Shown here one piece after another: positions 44,154 to 55,755 of a DNA stretch of 64,000 nucleotides (the stretch's first letter is position 1; every line of letters begins with the position of its first letter). Location: contig CAJNOJ010000312.1 in assembly GCA_905250025.1 (NCBI GenBank), positions 1 to 64,000 on the forward strand, given 5' to 3'. The position numbers and the translations under genes are program-made. The notes under the pieces were generated by a model, which had not been told where the DNA came from, made no database searches, and saw only the letters and a program-made list of their open reading frames with translations. This stretch comes from Adineta ricciae. Lineage: Eukaryota; Rotifera; Eurotatoria; Adinetida; Adinetidae.

Positions 44154-47100
44154 TCTTGTCTCGACTGTTTATTGGTCTGGTACAGCCCAACCTGCTTATG
44201 CAGCATTTGATATTAATTACGATGGTGCTATCATGTCTCGAGATGCCACTAGTGTTGTTATGACGGTATAAAATGCCGATTTGGTCGATAGAGAAACATC
44301 GACTTTCTTTTTAGAATAATTTGGTTGCCGGTGTTGAACGTATAGCGTATCGCATTCAAGGTGATGCATGTCCAGGCACGGTGGTGTCATCAAACATAAC
44401 AAATCTCTATGCAAACAACGAAGCACACTCAGCCATGGCTGGTGCTGCGATTTGGCCTGTGGATCCGGGATTCAGTTATGACACAGGTTTGCTTTTCAAT
44501 ACAATGAACATTTATTTCAAATTGTATTCTATTTTTAGATTGCGTTCTCTTCAGTGGATTTACGTAAGTTGATATATCTATTTCGCGTCAAATTAAATCT
44601 TTTCTTCTGATAGAACATACAAAGCATGGTACTATGGTCTCTATATCAACACACGGCGAAATATTATTGTCGATTCATGTACAGTTGTTGACGGAAGTGT
44701 TGGAATTTTAGCATTTGTTATCGGACCTTCGGGTAAAGACTTATTTATATACTTTCAATTAGAAAATCTCAACTAATTCTCAAATTTCAATTAGCATTAA
44801 CACACGTACCTGCAAATAACTCTATCATCGTGCAAAATTCATTAGTCATTGGTAGTATCACACCCAATGATTGTAATGATCTTCTCGACACTACTTCGAA
44901 TAATTTGGTATACGCTCAAACAGCCATTCCATCAGTTTCGGCAACATCAAATAACGGTGATGCCGGTGGCAGATCAGGCATTGTTTTTCCATTCATATCC
45001 GGTGGTGACAATATGATGCCAAGACATCCATGGACGAATATTGATGCTTATCCATGCAGTGCGTATATTTAGGCATAAAACAAAAAGACTTATTCTATTC
45101 GATTGATTTCTAGTTGACGGTGTGATGAAAATTAACAATGTCACATTCGCGTATTTTAACGATATCTGTTCACGTCGAGACATCGCCATCCAAGTTGCAC
45201 AACATGACGATGACGGGCAATTTCCGGTGCTAACCAGTTTGATCTCGCTGTATAATGTTTCACAAGATAATCTTATATTCAATGGCCGACCAAATCTTGA
45301 TGTTGTTGACCCAAGTGATTGTGTTGGTAAGTTTTTGATTGTTTAAATTAATTTTTGTGATTTCGTTCACTTTTAATTTAAGATATGGACTGTGATGGTT
45401 TGAAAAAGAATTTACTTATCGATACAGATGGTACGCTCGTTGGTCAACCATCGAGTATTATCTCGCAAGCAGATTACGATTGGGGTAAAGAAAGCTAATA
45501 TCTCGAGAATTATTTCGAATTCTCTGTCTGTGTAGGTGATCAAACACATGGTGTCGGAGATTATCGCATTCCATCAGTAGTATTAAGTGGTTCAAACGGG
45601 CAAATGATCAATATTAATCAAACATATCCACACCGCGGCATCAGTCTCGATACAACATGCAGTTACCAACCATTATGGCAAATGTATCTATGTCGAAATC
45701 GTACACAATATCGAATGTTAATCATTGAAAGTATGGATTCCGATACGGAAACACGACGACTCTCTCCCATTGCTGTCATGTCTGATAATGGATACATTGA
45801 TCTAATCAACGGTCCACAAGATCATGGTTGGTGCAATGGATACACCTGTCAAAAACGAATCTCCACATTTATGGCGTTGATCGAAAGTCAGCACCATTAT
45901 GACATTTACTTATCGAGTACACCGCCAAATCAAATACGATTTCGCATACTGAATAGTGACGCACGAATCATCAGTTCCTTAGCTCTGTATTACAGTTCTT
46001 TGCAACAAATTGATGTCTATGCTAACGGAATCTATGTCGCACCAACAAACCGTGATCCAGCTTTTACAAATACGCTGATGTTAACTGATCAAGCTAGTAC
46101 ATTGTCTTATTCATCGTCAGTTGGTTCGAATTATTTCAATCGGTATTGTAATAGACGATTTGTTGTCTTAAGATTCTATTTGAAACTTTTAGAACAACTC
46201 AGATGGCGTCGTTTATCATCGATGGCGTAACAGTGATTGATTTGAAGATCTCAGAATTGCTTGTTCTCAGTTTTAATCTTCCGGCAGTATCAATTTCGTC
46301 ATTCTATTCGTCAAATCTCGTTTCGAATCTGGCTGCTCTTCTTGGCGTCAGTTCAGATATGATTCGACGTGTGAATATAATTTCAGCTAACAATAACAGG
46401 TTTGTCAATGAATTACTCACCTTTTCATGCCAAGATAATTGCATCTTTTATTTAGTCGAGTCTATCGTCGACAAGTTTCGACATTTACACTAAGAATCGA
46501 ACTGCGTTTTGATCCAGCAACTAATCTGACAGCTAACACATCGAATCAAACGGCAATTTTATCGAACATTACATCCTCGATTATCAATCGCTACCAGTGT
46601 GGAGATTTACAATCATCTTGGTCAGCAAATCCATCATTAGGAGGCGTAGCTCCACTAAGTTTCAGTGTTCAAGAACCTTTGAATGAAACTTCTGTTCCAT
46701 TGAGTATAATCGATCACATCAAAATCCTTCAATTGCCATCATCATGTCGCGAGCAGAGTCCATGTCAAATCCAGCCAATCATTGTTGCATACGATTCATC
46801 CGGAAATGTCATTAAGAAACTAGGTTCCATCGACCAACCATGGCAAATCCAAGCGACGATCATTGGATCGTCAGGTGTATCGCTTCTTGGCGCAGTTGCT
46901 AATTATGCCGATGGACAAGCTCAATTTTCATCGCTCGCATTTCCATCGATGGGAAACTTTCAAGTGCAATTTTCCTTTATCTTACCCAATGGCGTTAGCA
47001 GGTAGAGCTTTATAATTACTCAGTGGCAATAAATTCGATTACTTTTCGTTTTAGTTCATTCGTTGCTTCCGCTAATTTAATTGTGTCTGGGTCATCGTTA

Positions 47101-48187
47101 ACGGTAACGCGCGCGACACTATCAGGAAAAGTAGTGAGCCAACAATCCGTCGTGTCAGTCAACGAAACATTTAATTATTCTGCTGTGATTACGGATAGTG
47201 TGTCGTTATATCCAATCCAAAACATCAGTTGGAGAAATCTTCAATGGTCAGCAACTATTTCCTTATATAAACTACCAGAATACAATCCTCAAGGTTCATT
47301 GCTTACAAACGCGTCATCAACGATCAGTATCGATCCAAATACCGGAATTATCACAGTTACGAATCTCGCTATTACTCACATTGGAATGTATATTCTGAAC
47401 ATAACAGTCAAATCATCGAACGGAGAGTACTCATTTACCATTCCATCGAATGGAATCTTGGTGAAATCGATCGACACTACACTAATTACCGATGTTGGTG
47501 AACCAGTGTCGTATATACATTTTAATGGTGATTATGATGCGTTGAACACAAGTCGATTGCTGGAAATCAAGCGAGCAGTTATTTACAATTACTTAATCAG
47601 TATTCGATTACCGATTATCAGCGATATAACAATTTACAAAGGTAAGAATTCTAACTTTTGGTTAATTGTTTTCAAGATCATTTGTTACAGGAAGTGTCAA
47701 GTCGTCGTTTGTGGTCGATTCGGTACCGGAAAATACGTCCTATGCGGTGCAAGCTGTTCAATCCAATAATGATGCAGTCTCCGATCTGACAACAACTGAA
47801 ATTGTCATCAATGGTCGTTCGTACGACGTTCCAACCAAAGAAGTCTCCCAAACAAATACACCATTGATCATCGGACTTGCAGTCGGTTTACCTCTTGCGA
47901 TAGCGCTCGTCGGTGCAACAGTTTTTGCTTATTTCAAATACAAGAAAGGTATTCAACATCGTCGCTTATTCAATGATCCAGAAATGAACAAATGTTCAAC
48001 GGCTTCAGCAAATGAAACCTGTGCAGAAAACAATCAAGTGACTTCGGCATCTGAAACAACATCGATCACTCGCCTTAATTCGCCGTTACCGACAGAAACA
48101 CCACGAGCTGGGTCGGCCGCTCTTAGTGTGGTCACATTGAATGTCATGAATACAAATCAATCAATGCCTCTCGTTGAACTTGCTTGA
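44154..48187 (+). CDS. PKHD1L1: Fibrocystin-L (PKHD1L1)-like, C-terminal part with membrane anchor; one nonsense codon
   Basis: 44154-46291 repeats 42019-44152; the rest is the C-terminal part. The extracellular stalk ends in one transmembrane helix (PLIIGLAVGLPLAIALVGA, about 47862-47920), a basic stop-transfer KYKKG and a cytoplasmic tail of about 80 residues ending LVELA at 48187. The single-pass topology with a short tail is that of fibrocystin-family proteins. In the long exon, AAA (Lys) of the other haplotype is TAA at 45496-45498 (DWGKES then stop). If real, this would remove the membrane anchor from this allele's product; the coding sequence downstream is otherwise intact. The 3' end lies 300 bases from the 3' end of the helicase gene on the other strand. 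Confidence 0.8.
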
Positions 48188-48293
48188 ACGAACTCATAAA
48201 CTTATTCAGCGTTTCCCTAGTTAGCGTCCGATCACTTTTCCCCCTCCAACTCAGCTAATTCCGAGCCACCATGACTAGTTATAAAAGTATAAA

Positions 48294-48299
48294 AATAAA
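48294..48299 (+). terminator. Polyadenylation signal of the PKHD1L1-like gene
   Basis: AATAAA lies 107 bases after the stop codon. The same hexamer is present in the second copy of this 3' region (near 51184). The position fits a normal cleavage signal. Confidence 0.55.
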
Positions 48300-48440
48300 G
48301 TTTACTTTCGTATATCATTTTCATGAAATTGGATACTTCGGTGCTTCTGACAATTTCAAAGCAGAAAAATCACGATAATTAATAATCTACTTGAGCATTC
48401 CTCCCTCTCAAAATGCATAATATTCAGCTTTCAAATGATT

Positions 48441-48446
48441 TTTATT
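48441..48446 (-). terminator. Polyadenylation signal of the helicase/PARP gene
   Basis: TTTATT on the plus strand reads AATAAA on the minus strand, about 42 bases downstream of the stop codon of the minus-strand gene. It is also present in the second copy near 51330. Confidence 0.5.
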
Positions 48447-48487
48447 AATTAGAAAAAGCAGTTTCAAAATTCTTTCATAAAACTTGT

Positions 48488-50787
48488 TCATTCACGTCTT
48501 ATTTCTCGTGGTTCATTCGAGACCGTATTGGTTTGTATGCCCATGACAAAATTGATTTCATATCGTTCCGGTCGACCAGGAAATTGAACACACCATTTAC
48601 TCGAACCAGCACCTTTTACATAGGCTTGATAGGCATCCTCAATGTCTTGTTGTACCATAGTTTCGTAAGGTGTCCATAGTTTGTGTTCATTTTGGTAGAA
48701 CCATCGTACTTTGACATTAATTTTCGAGTCTTCCAGACGGTTTCGTTGAATACTACGCGGAAAATGAGTTTTCGTATTAGTTTGTCGATTTGCTGCGAAG
48801 TCAATTTGATACGTTTGCGGAATATCATCGATATAACGAATAAGTGGTGGTGTGACGAAGAATGACGGGCCTTTATGAAGTTTCCATTTTTCGTAAGACT
48901 CTTCCAGTATCTGATTGATCTTGTCATTGTACGGCTCGAATGTCAAATCGTCTTTGCGCCAAGCCCAGCGGAAAGGTGATGTCCATGTCTTCAAACGGCT
49001 GGTTTCTGGAAGTTGACTTGTACAAGTTGAACTGAGAGTAAACGAAAAGTTCAACTTATTTTCCGCCTTTTTTCCGTATGTAATTACAGCTACCGGTAGA
49101 TTAAACGCAGTCTTCCAATCAGTTGGATTATTCACTACATAGCAAAAATCTTTATGAGTTTTGACTCGATCGCATTTCATAACATAAGCGACAAGCATCA
49201 TATAACTTTCAGACAATGGATTATCTTTGATGGAATAGCCATGTGAAATAGTTGCTTTAACACCGAAGTATTCTCCACTTCCATAGACTTGACCTGAACG
49301 TCGACTAGGGTCGAAACCAAAATAGCAAATCGATTCCACAGCTTTCGCTGATGTACCATGGAAACCAAAGAAACCTTGGTTTATATCAGGTGGTGGTTGA
49401 CATCCCAGTTCACGAACGCCTTCATAAAAGCATGTCAACGACGGAGTATTTGGTTGTTTGAGATATGGATTGCAAATAATATCGACAATACGTGGCAATT
49501 CTGGTGGCCAATTGTCCTTAACAAATTCTTCGACATTTTTGAAAAGTTGTGGAAAAAATTCTGTGTTCTCTTTTCTCAATTGTTCACGTTCGACGCACGT
49601 ACGATTTTCGTGCAATTCATCGTCGATTAGTTTGCAATTCGCGCATACACCACGTCCACAAGTAAGACATGTTTGATAATCTTTGTTACGAAAGATTAAT
49701 CCCTCACACGACTCATTCGGGCAAAATAAAAGATCTTTGTCTGTCGCATTGGTAGGACAATTAAGATAGTTTTGAATAGCAACTTTGCATAATTCAACTA
49801 AATCGCCACGATTACTGCAGAACATCTCGTTGATATCTTGAATATGAATATTCCGTCTACATCTTGGACAACTCAACGGCAATTTCTTCAATGTGCTCAC
49901 CGCACATCGGCAGTAGGCGTGACCACATATACGAAATGTTCGAGTGGCAATTCTTTTCTGTTTACAAAACGAACATTCACGCGTATTATCTTGTTGATAA
50001 GTTATATCAGACATTTCTGAACCATCATCGTCATTTATGTTAACGAACATCTTCAGTAATTGTTCGATGTCGGTCTTACAAGTAGTAACTGCTTCTATTG
50101 TTGCGTTTGGCTGCGCATAAAAAATGATGGAACTTGTTCGACGATCAAGAACGACACTGCAACCTTTAGATTGATACTTTTTATCGATTTCTTGTAATTT
50201 CACATCGGCAGCTTTTTGACGGCCGAAATAACCGACAGTTGTAGCATTCAAATCGTAAACAATGAACCGCTGATCAAATTCGTCTGCGTAGTCACCAATA
50301 CGACGCATTAATTGACCTTGTTCGATTTGCGGTCCACAGATTTCTACAATAGCGCCATATTTATCTTTTTCTTCGCACGATAATTTCAGTTCTTTCGCCC
50401 ACGTTTGTATTATATTTTGATCGAAAAGTTCTTTGAACAGATATTTTTGCCGATTATCAATTAATTTAATGGCAATCGGTGATGTTATTTGATAGAGCAT
50501 GGCTGCAGCAAGAGCAGTTGCAGACGGGAAAGCGTCCGAAAAATAATAACGCGCAGCTTGATAATCACCGCGCTGCGGCAGAGGATGATGTTCTTCACGA
50601 ACGTGAAACTTGTTACATATATACGAGATTGACTTGTCCAGATCTGGATAGAGTTCTAAATGTGTGACAGTAACACATGCTGAGGTACGTACTGTCCAAA
50701 AAGGCCATACTCTCGAATAAATATCATGTGCATCCTTTCGACTCCTTGCCGTTATCAGAAATTCGGAAGGTTCTACTTGTAATCTTT
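48488..50787 (-). CDS. CCCH-DEAH-RING/IBR-PARP-WWE protein, C-terminal third, one haplotype
   Basis: The frame is open from the N at 50788, and the Met at 50500 is internal (preceded in frame by SATALAAAM). It covers the end of the RNA-binding middle region, RING1 (C-x2-C in CSFCKQKR, then CGHAYCRC and CPRC), an IBR-type zinc module (FCPNESCEG ... CLTCGRGVCANC ... H-x4-C) and a PARP catalytic domain (FFGFHGTSAKAVESI, GSGEYFG). Two WWE domains (WAWRKDD ... QIDFAANRQ; VRWFYQNEHKLWTPYE ... EINFVMGIQ) complete it, and it ends at EIRRE. It is one allele of the same stretch at 51377-53676, with differences of a few percent. Confidence 0.85.
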
Positions 50788-50788
50788 N
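50788..50788. other. Contig join (single N)
   Basis: The sequence jumps back: 50789 onward repeats 47899 onward, so the convergent 3' ends of both genes appear twice. Confidence 0.9.
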
Positions 50789-51077
50789 GATAGCGCTCGT
50801 CGGTGCAACAGTTTTTGCTTATTTCAAATACAAGAAAGGTATTCAACATCGTCGCTTATTCAATGATCCAGAAATGAACAAATGTTCAACGGCTTCAGCA
50901 AATGAAACCAGTGCTGAAAACAATCAAGTGACTTCGGCATCGGAAACAACATCGATCACTCGCCTTAATTCGCCATTACCAACAGAAACACCACGAGCTG
51001 GATCGGCCGCTCTTAGTGTGGTCAAATTGAGTGTCATGGATATAAATCAATCAATGCCTCTCGTTGAACTTGCTTGA
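50789..51077 (+). CDS. PKHD1L1: Fibrocystin-L (PKHD1L1)-like, extreme C-terminus, second haplotype
   Basis: Repeats 47899-48187: the end of the transmembrane helix, KYKKG and the cytoplasmic tail with the same LVELA end. A few residue changes are visible in the tail (for example ETCAENN against ETSAENN). It is a fragment only because its contig begins here. Confidence 0.8.
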
Positions 51078-51376
51078 ATGAACTCATAAACTTATTCCGC
51101 GTTTCCCTAGTTAGCGTCCGATCACTTTTCCCCCTCCAACTCGGCTAATTCCGAGCTACCATGACTAGTTATAAAAGTATAAAAATAAAGTTTACTTTCA
51201 AAATCATTTTCATGAAATTGGATACTTCGGTGCTTCTGACAATTTCAAAGCAGAAAAATCACCATGATTAACAATCTACTTGAGCATTTTTCCCTCTCAA
51301 AATGCATAATATTCAGCTTTCAAATGATTTTTATTAATTAAAAAAAGTAGTTTCAAAATTCTTTCATAAAACTTGT

Positions 51377-54300
51377 TCATTCACGTTTTATCTGTCGTGG
51401 TTCATTCGAGACCGTATTGGTTTGTATGCCCATGACAAAATTGATTTCATATAGTTCCGGTCGACCAGGAAATTGAACACGGAATTTACTCGAACCATCG
51501 CCTTTTACATAGGCTTGATAGGCGTTCTCAATGTTTTGTTGTACCATAGTTTCGTAAGGTGTCCATAGTTTGTGTTCATTTTGGTAGAACCATCGTACTT
51601 TGACATTAAGTTTCGAGTCTTCCAGACGGCTTCGTTCGATATTACGTGGAAAATGAGTTTTCATATTAGTTTGTTGATTTGCTGCGAAGTCAATTTGATA
51701 CGTTTGCGGAAGATCATCGATATAACGAATAAGTGGTGGTGTGACGAAGGATGATGGGCCTTTGTGAAGTTTCCATTTTTCGTAAGACTCTTCCAGTATC
51801 TGATTGATCTTGTCATTGTACGGCTCGAATGTCCGATCGTCTTTGCGCCAAGCCCAGCGGAAAGGTGATGTCCATGTCTTCAAACAGCTGGTTTCTGGAA
51901 GTTGACTTGTACACGTTGAACTGAGAGTAAACGAAAATTTCAACTTATTTTCCGCCTTTTTTCCATATGTAATTACAGCTACCGGTAGATTAAACGCAGT
52001 CTTCCAATCAGTTGGATTATTCACTACATAGCAAAAATCTTTCTGGGTTTTGACTCGATCACATTTCAGAACATAAGCGACAATCATCATATAACTTTCA
52101 GACGATGGATTATCCTTGATGGAATAGCCATGTGAAATAGTTGCTTTAACACCGAAGTATTCTCCACTTCCATAGACTTGACCTGAACGTCGACTAGGGT
52201 CGAAACCAGAATAACAAATCGATTCCACGGCTTTCGCTGATGTACCATGAAAACCAAAGAAACCTTGGCTTATATCAGGTGGTGGTTGACATCCCAGTTC
52301 ACGAACGCCTTCATAAAAACATCTCAACGATGGACTTTTTGATGGTTGTTCGAGATACGGATTGCAAATAATACCGACAATACGTGGCAATGCGGGTGGC
52401 CAATTGTCCTCAACAAATTCTTTGACATCTTTGAAAAGTTGTGGAAAAAATTCTGTTTTCTCTTTTCTCAATTGTTCACGTTCGACGCACGTACGATTTT
52501 CGTGCAATTCATCGTCGATTAGTTTGCATTTCGCGCAGACACCACGTCCACAAGTAAGACATGTTTGATAATCTTTGCTACGAATGATTAATCCTTCACA
52601 CGACTCATTCGGGCAAAATAAAAGATCTTTGTCTGTCGCATTGGTAGGACAATTAATATAGTTTTGAATAGCAACTTTGCATAATTCAACTAAGTCGCCA
52701 CGATTACTACAGAACATCTCGTTGATATCTTGAATATGAATATTCCGTTCACATCTTGGACAACTCAACGGCAATTTCTTCAATTTGCTCACCGCACATC
52801 GACAATAGGCGTGACCACATATACGAAATGTTCGAGTGGCAATTCTTTTCTGTTCACAAAACGAACATTCACGTGTACAATCTTGTTGATAAGTTATATC
52901 AGACATTTCTGAACCATTGTCGTCATTTATGTTAACGAACATCTTCAGTAATTGTTCGATGTCGGTCTTACAAGTGGTAACTGCTTCTATTGTTGCGTTT
53001 GGCTGCGCATAAAATATGATGGAACTTGTTCGACGATCAAGAACGACACTGCAACTTTTAGATTGATACTTTTTATCGATTTCTTGTAATTTCACATCGG
53101 CAGCTTTCTGACGACCGAAATAACCGACAGTTGTAGCATTCAAATCGTAAACAATGAACCGCTGATCAAATTCGTCTGCGTAGTCGCCAATACGACGCAT
53201 TAATTGACCTTGTTCGATTTGCGGTCCACAAATTTCTACAATAGCGCCATATTTATCTTTTTCTTCGCACGATAATTTCAGTTCTTTCGTCCACGCTTGT
53301 ATTCTATTTTGATCGAAAAGTTCTTTGAACAGATATCTTTGCCGATTATCAATTAATTTAATGGCAATCGGCGATGTTATTTGATAGAGCATGGCTGCAG
53401 CAAGAGCAGTTGCAGACGGGACAGCGTCCGAAAAATAATAACGCGCAGCTTGATAATCACCGCGCTGCGGCAGAGGATGATGTTCTTCACGAACGTGAAA
53501 CTTGTTACATATATACGAGATTGACTTGTCGAGATCTGGATAGAGTTCTAAATGTGTGACAGTAACACATGCTGAGGTACGTACTGTCCAAAAAGGCCAT
53601 ACTCTCGAATAAATATCATGTGCATCCTTTCGACTCCTTGCCGTTATCAGAAATTCGGAAGGTTCTACTTGTAATCTTTCACAGGTGGGATTAACAGAGA
53701 TCTTCGTATACCTTTGGTGTTTCTGCGAAAAGATCGTGATCAAGTGTGTTTCCTTGCATAATTCATTTGCGAGTAATTGACACGCTCGATTGCATTGCTG
53801 CCGATCATCGAAAGTGATACGGACGGTAGTGCTGCCTATTTTATAATTATTAGGATCAGAACGCAAAATAGTAATGTGTTGAGGATCATAATCGGGTCCG
53901 AGAAGTTTTCTGACTTGTTGCTCTTCGATGTCAGCTGGTAAATTCGTCAGATGTAAGACAGATAAGCCTTTTTTGCCTTGCCGCTTACAATCTACAATGG
54001 AACTGCCTAGGATTGTTTTGACTTGTTCTTCATTTATTGATTTATCTGCTTGAACTTTCAGTATTAACTGACGACCCCATGTAGTCTTTTCAGGCATATG
54101 AACGCAATCAAATACACCAGTTTGATGAGGATTAATATAGTATTTTGGTAAATCTTTCATAACTCGAGTGAAAGCATCGGCAGATCCGAGCATAACGAAG
54201 CAAGGTGGCGCTTCGTAACCATTGCTCGCTGCTTTAGGTTCAATGCATGAACGAAAACTATGCTCTCGAATAGTCTGACGAGGACAACCAGCGTTTGACT

Positions 54301-54506
54301 CAAACCATTCATAGAATTGTTCCAATGTCTTGCATGGGACATGTTGCAAGTCAACTCGATTTTTCGAAAGTGTCGTATGATATACGGTGTCGATACGTAT
54401 ACAAGTTAAACCGCTGTTAAATGACGCTCGAATCGGTCCACAATCAAGGCAACGATTACGATCCAATAAATCTAGGCGTGTGGATTTTGCAACAACTTTC
54501 AAGCTA
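51377..54506 (-). CDS. CCCH-DEAH-RING/IBR-PARP-WWE protein, middle and C-terminal part, other haplotype
   Basis: The longest uninterrupted piece of the C-terminal half. From the N at 54507 it starts with LKVVAKSTRLDLLDRNRC and continues through a middle region with an RRM-like fold (LSVLHLTNLPADIEEQQVRK). RING1 is at about 52870-52740 and the IBR-type module at about 52625-52490. The PARP domain is at about 52296-51960, with His in FHGT and Tyr in GEYFG. The third catalytic position, usually Glu before the final strand, appears to be Val in NLPVAVITYG. The two WWE domains are at about 51860-51640 and 51610-51400. No RING2 with a catalytic cysteine follows the IBR. An H-Y-V set would suggest mono-ADP-ribosylation or inactivity. 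Confidence 0.87.
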
Positions 54507-54507
54507 N
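54507..54507. other. Contig join (single N)
   Basis: 54508-54728 repeats 54286-54506 with six mismatches in 221 bases counted by eye, so both haplotypes are present here. Confidence 0.88.
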
Positions 54508-55754
54508 AACCAGCGTATGACCCAAACCATTCATAGAATTGTTCCAATGTCTTGCACGGGACATGGTGCAAGTCAATTCGATTTTTCGAAAGTGTCGTAT
54601 GATATATGGTGTCGATACGTATACAAGTTAAACCGCTGTTAAATGACGCTCGAATCGGTCCACAATCAAGGCAACGATTACGATCCAATAAATCTAGGCG
54701 TGTGGATTTTGCAACAACTTTCAAGCTACCACAAATTTCATCACTGTCTGTACGTTTACCCCATACGGTGAATTTGCACTGATACTGATCGTATTCGTAG
54801 GCAAGCCATTTCGACCACGGTTTTTTATCATAGTTTTTCATTTTCTTTCGTATTTCGATATTCCATTCCCAGCCGACGTTCTTTAATTTTTTCAGTGGCG
54901 ATAAAGTTTGAAGTAGTTTATCGTTTGATGGGTGAATAGGGTGTAAACGTTCAATCACATAGTCATTACTAGGCAATTGAGTTATTGACATAGCGATAAA
55001 ATGAGTTTTGTTTATTCGACGTTGGACAAAAACACTTGTTCTAGTGACTCGTGCTCGAATCTGATTCTTTTGTAGATAAACGCCTTCGTTCGGTAGGTGT
55101 GCTATGAGAAGACATCCATAATTTTCAGGAAAATATTTTAGCAAATATCTGCCTATAATGTCATTCTCGATCGCTTGTGTTAAGAAACCAGGACTGAGTT
55201 TCCAACATGTGTTTTTGATTATTTTAATAAAAAAATCCGATGAATTCTCCACATTGTACAGAACTTTGCTGTTTAAATTATTCTCTAAGCTGTACGCAAC
55301 GCGGCATGGGCGACATGCTTGCTCTCGTTTGCTAGTTACTTTCTGACATTTTAAACAGATACGAGACGTAAGATCTACCTCACCTATTTTCTTCCATTGA
55401 TTGTAAACCGTAGTGAAATAAATCAGGTCACTTTCGTATTGCTGCGCTCCTAATGAAACGCGACCAAGAGCTGCTTGCTTGAGTTCTTTGGTTGCGCCGC
55501 CCATAATAAATATTGATCCAGGTGCCGTTAAAATGGCAACGATAGTGGCAGTTAGGTCAATGATAGGACCGTGTTCCAGATAAGTGTCGACTAGAAATGC
55601 ACACAGACGCGGATCGAGACCAAGTTCGCTGAAAAGCTCACCGCGTCGGGTGAGGCTTCTGTTGTTTTCTTCCAAACATGATAGTTCAGTTAATAGTGTA
55701 AATGACGCACGCAAATCTGTATCCTTTGGACGATCCAGAAAATGAAATGACGCT
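54508..55754 (-). CDS. CCCH-DEAH-RING/IBR-PARP-WWE protein, post-helicase part
   Basis: Supplies the part between the helicase and the middle region: the end of HA2/winged helix (ELGLDPRLCAFLVDTYLEHG), a small cysteine cluster that looks like a zinc ribbon (CLKCQK ... CRPC, about 55365-55300) and an OB-like stretch rich in charged strands. It ends in LEQFYEWFGSYAG at the join. Its first 221 bases in gene direction (55754 down to 55534) are also present, identically, in the next contig. Confidence 0.8.
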
Positions 55755-55755
55755 N
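55755..55755. other. Contig join (single N)
   Basis: 55756-55976 is identical by eye to 55534-55754 (221 bases). This is an unmerged overlap, and it inserts a false duplicate segment into any frame read across it. Confidence 0.9.

Noticed and set aside
25617-48187. Internal exon duplications within the PKHD1L1-like gene
   Set aside because: Every repeated block starts or ends at an N and differs by haplotype-level changes.
49358-50020. Plus-strand frames inside the helicase/PARP gene
   Set aside because: They are antisense shadows of a strongly supported zinc-finger and PARP reading frame.
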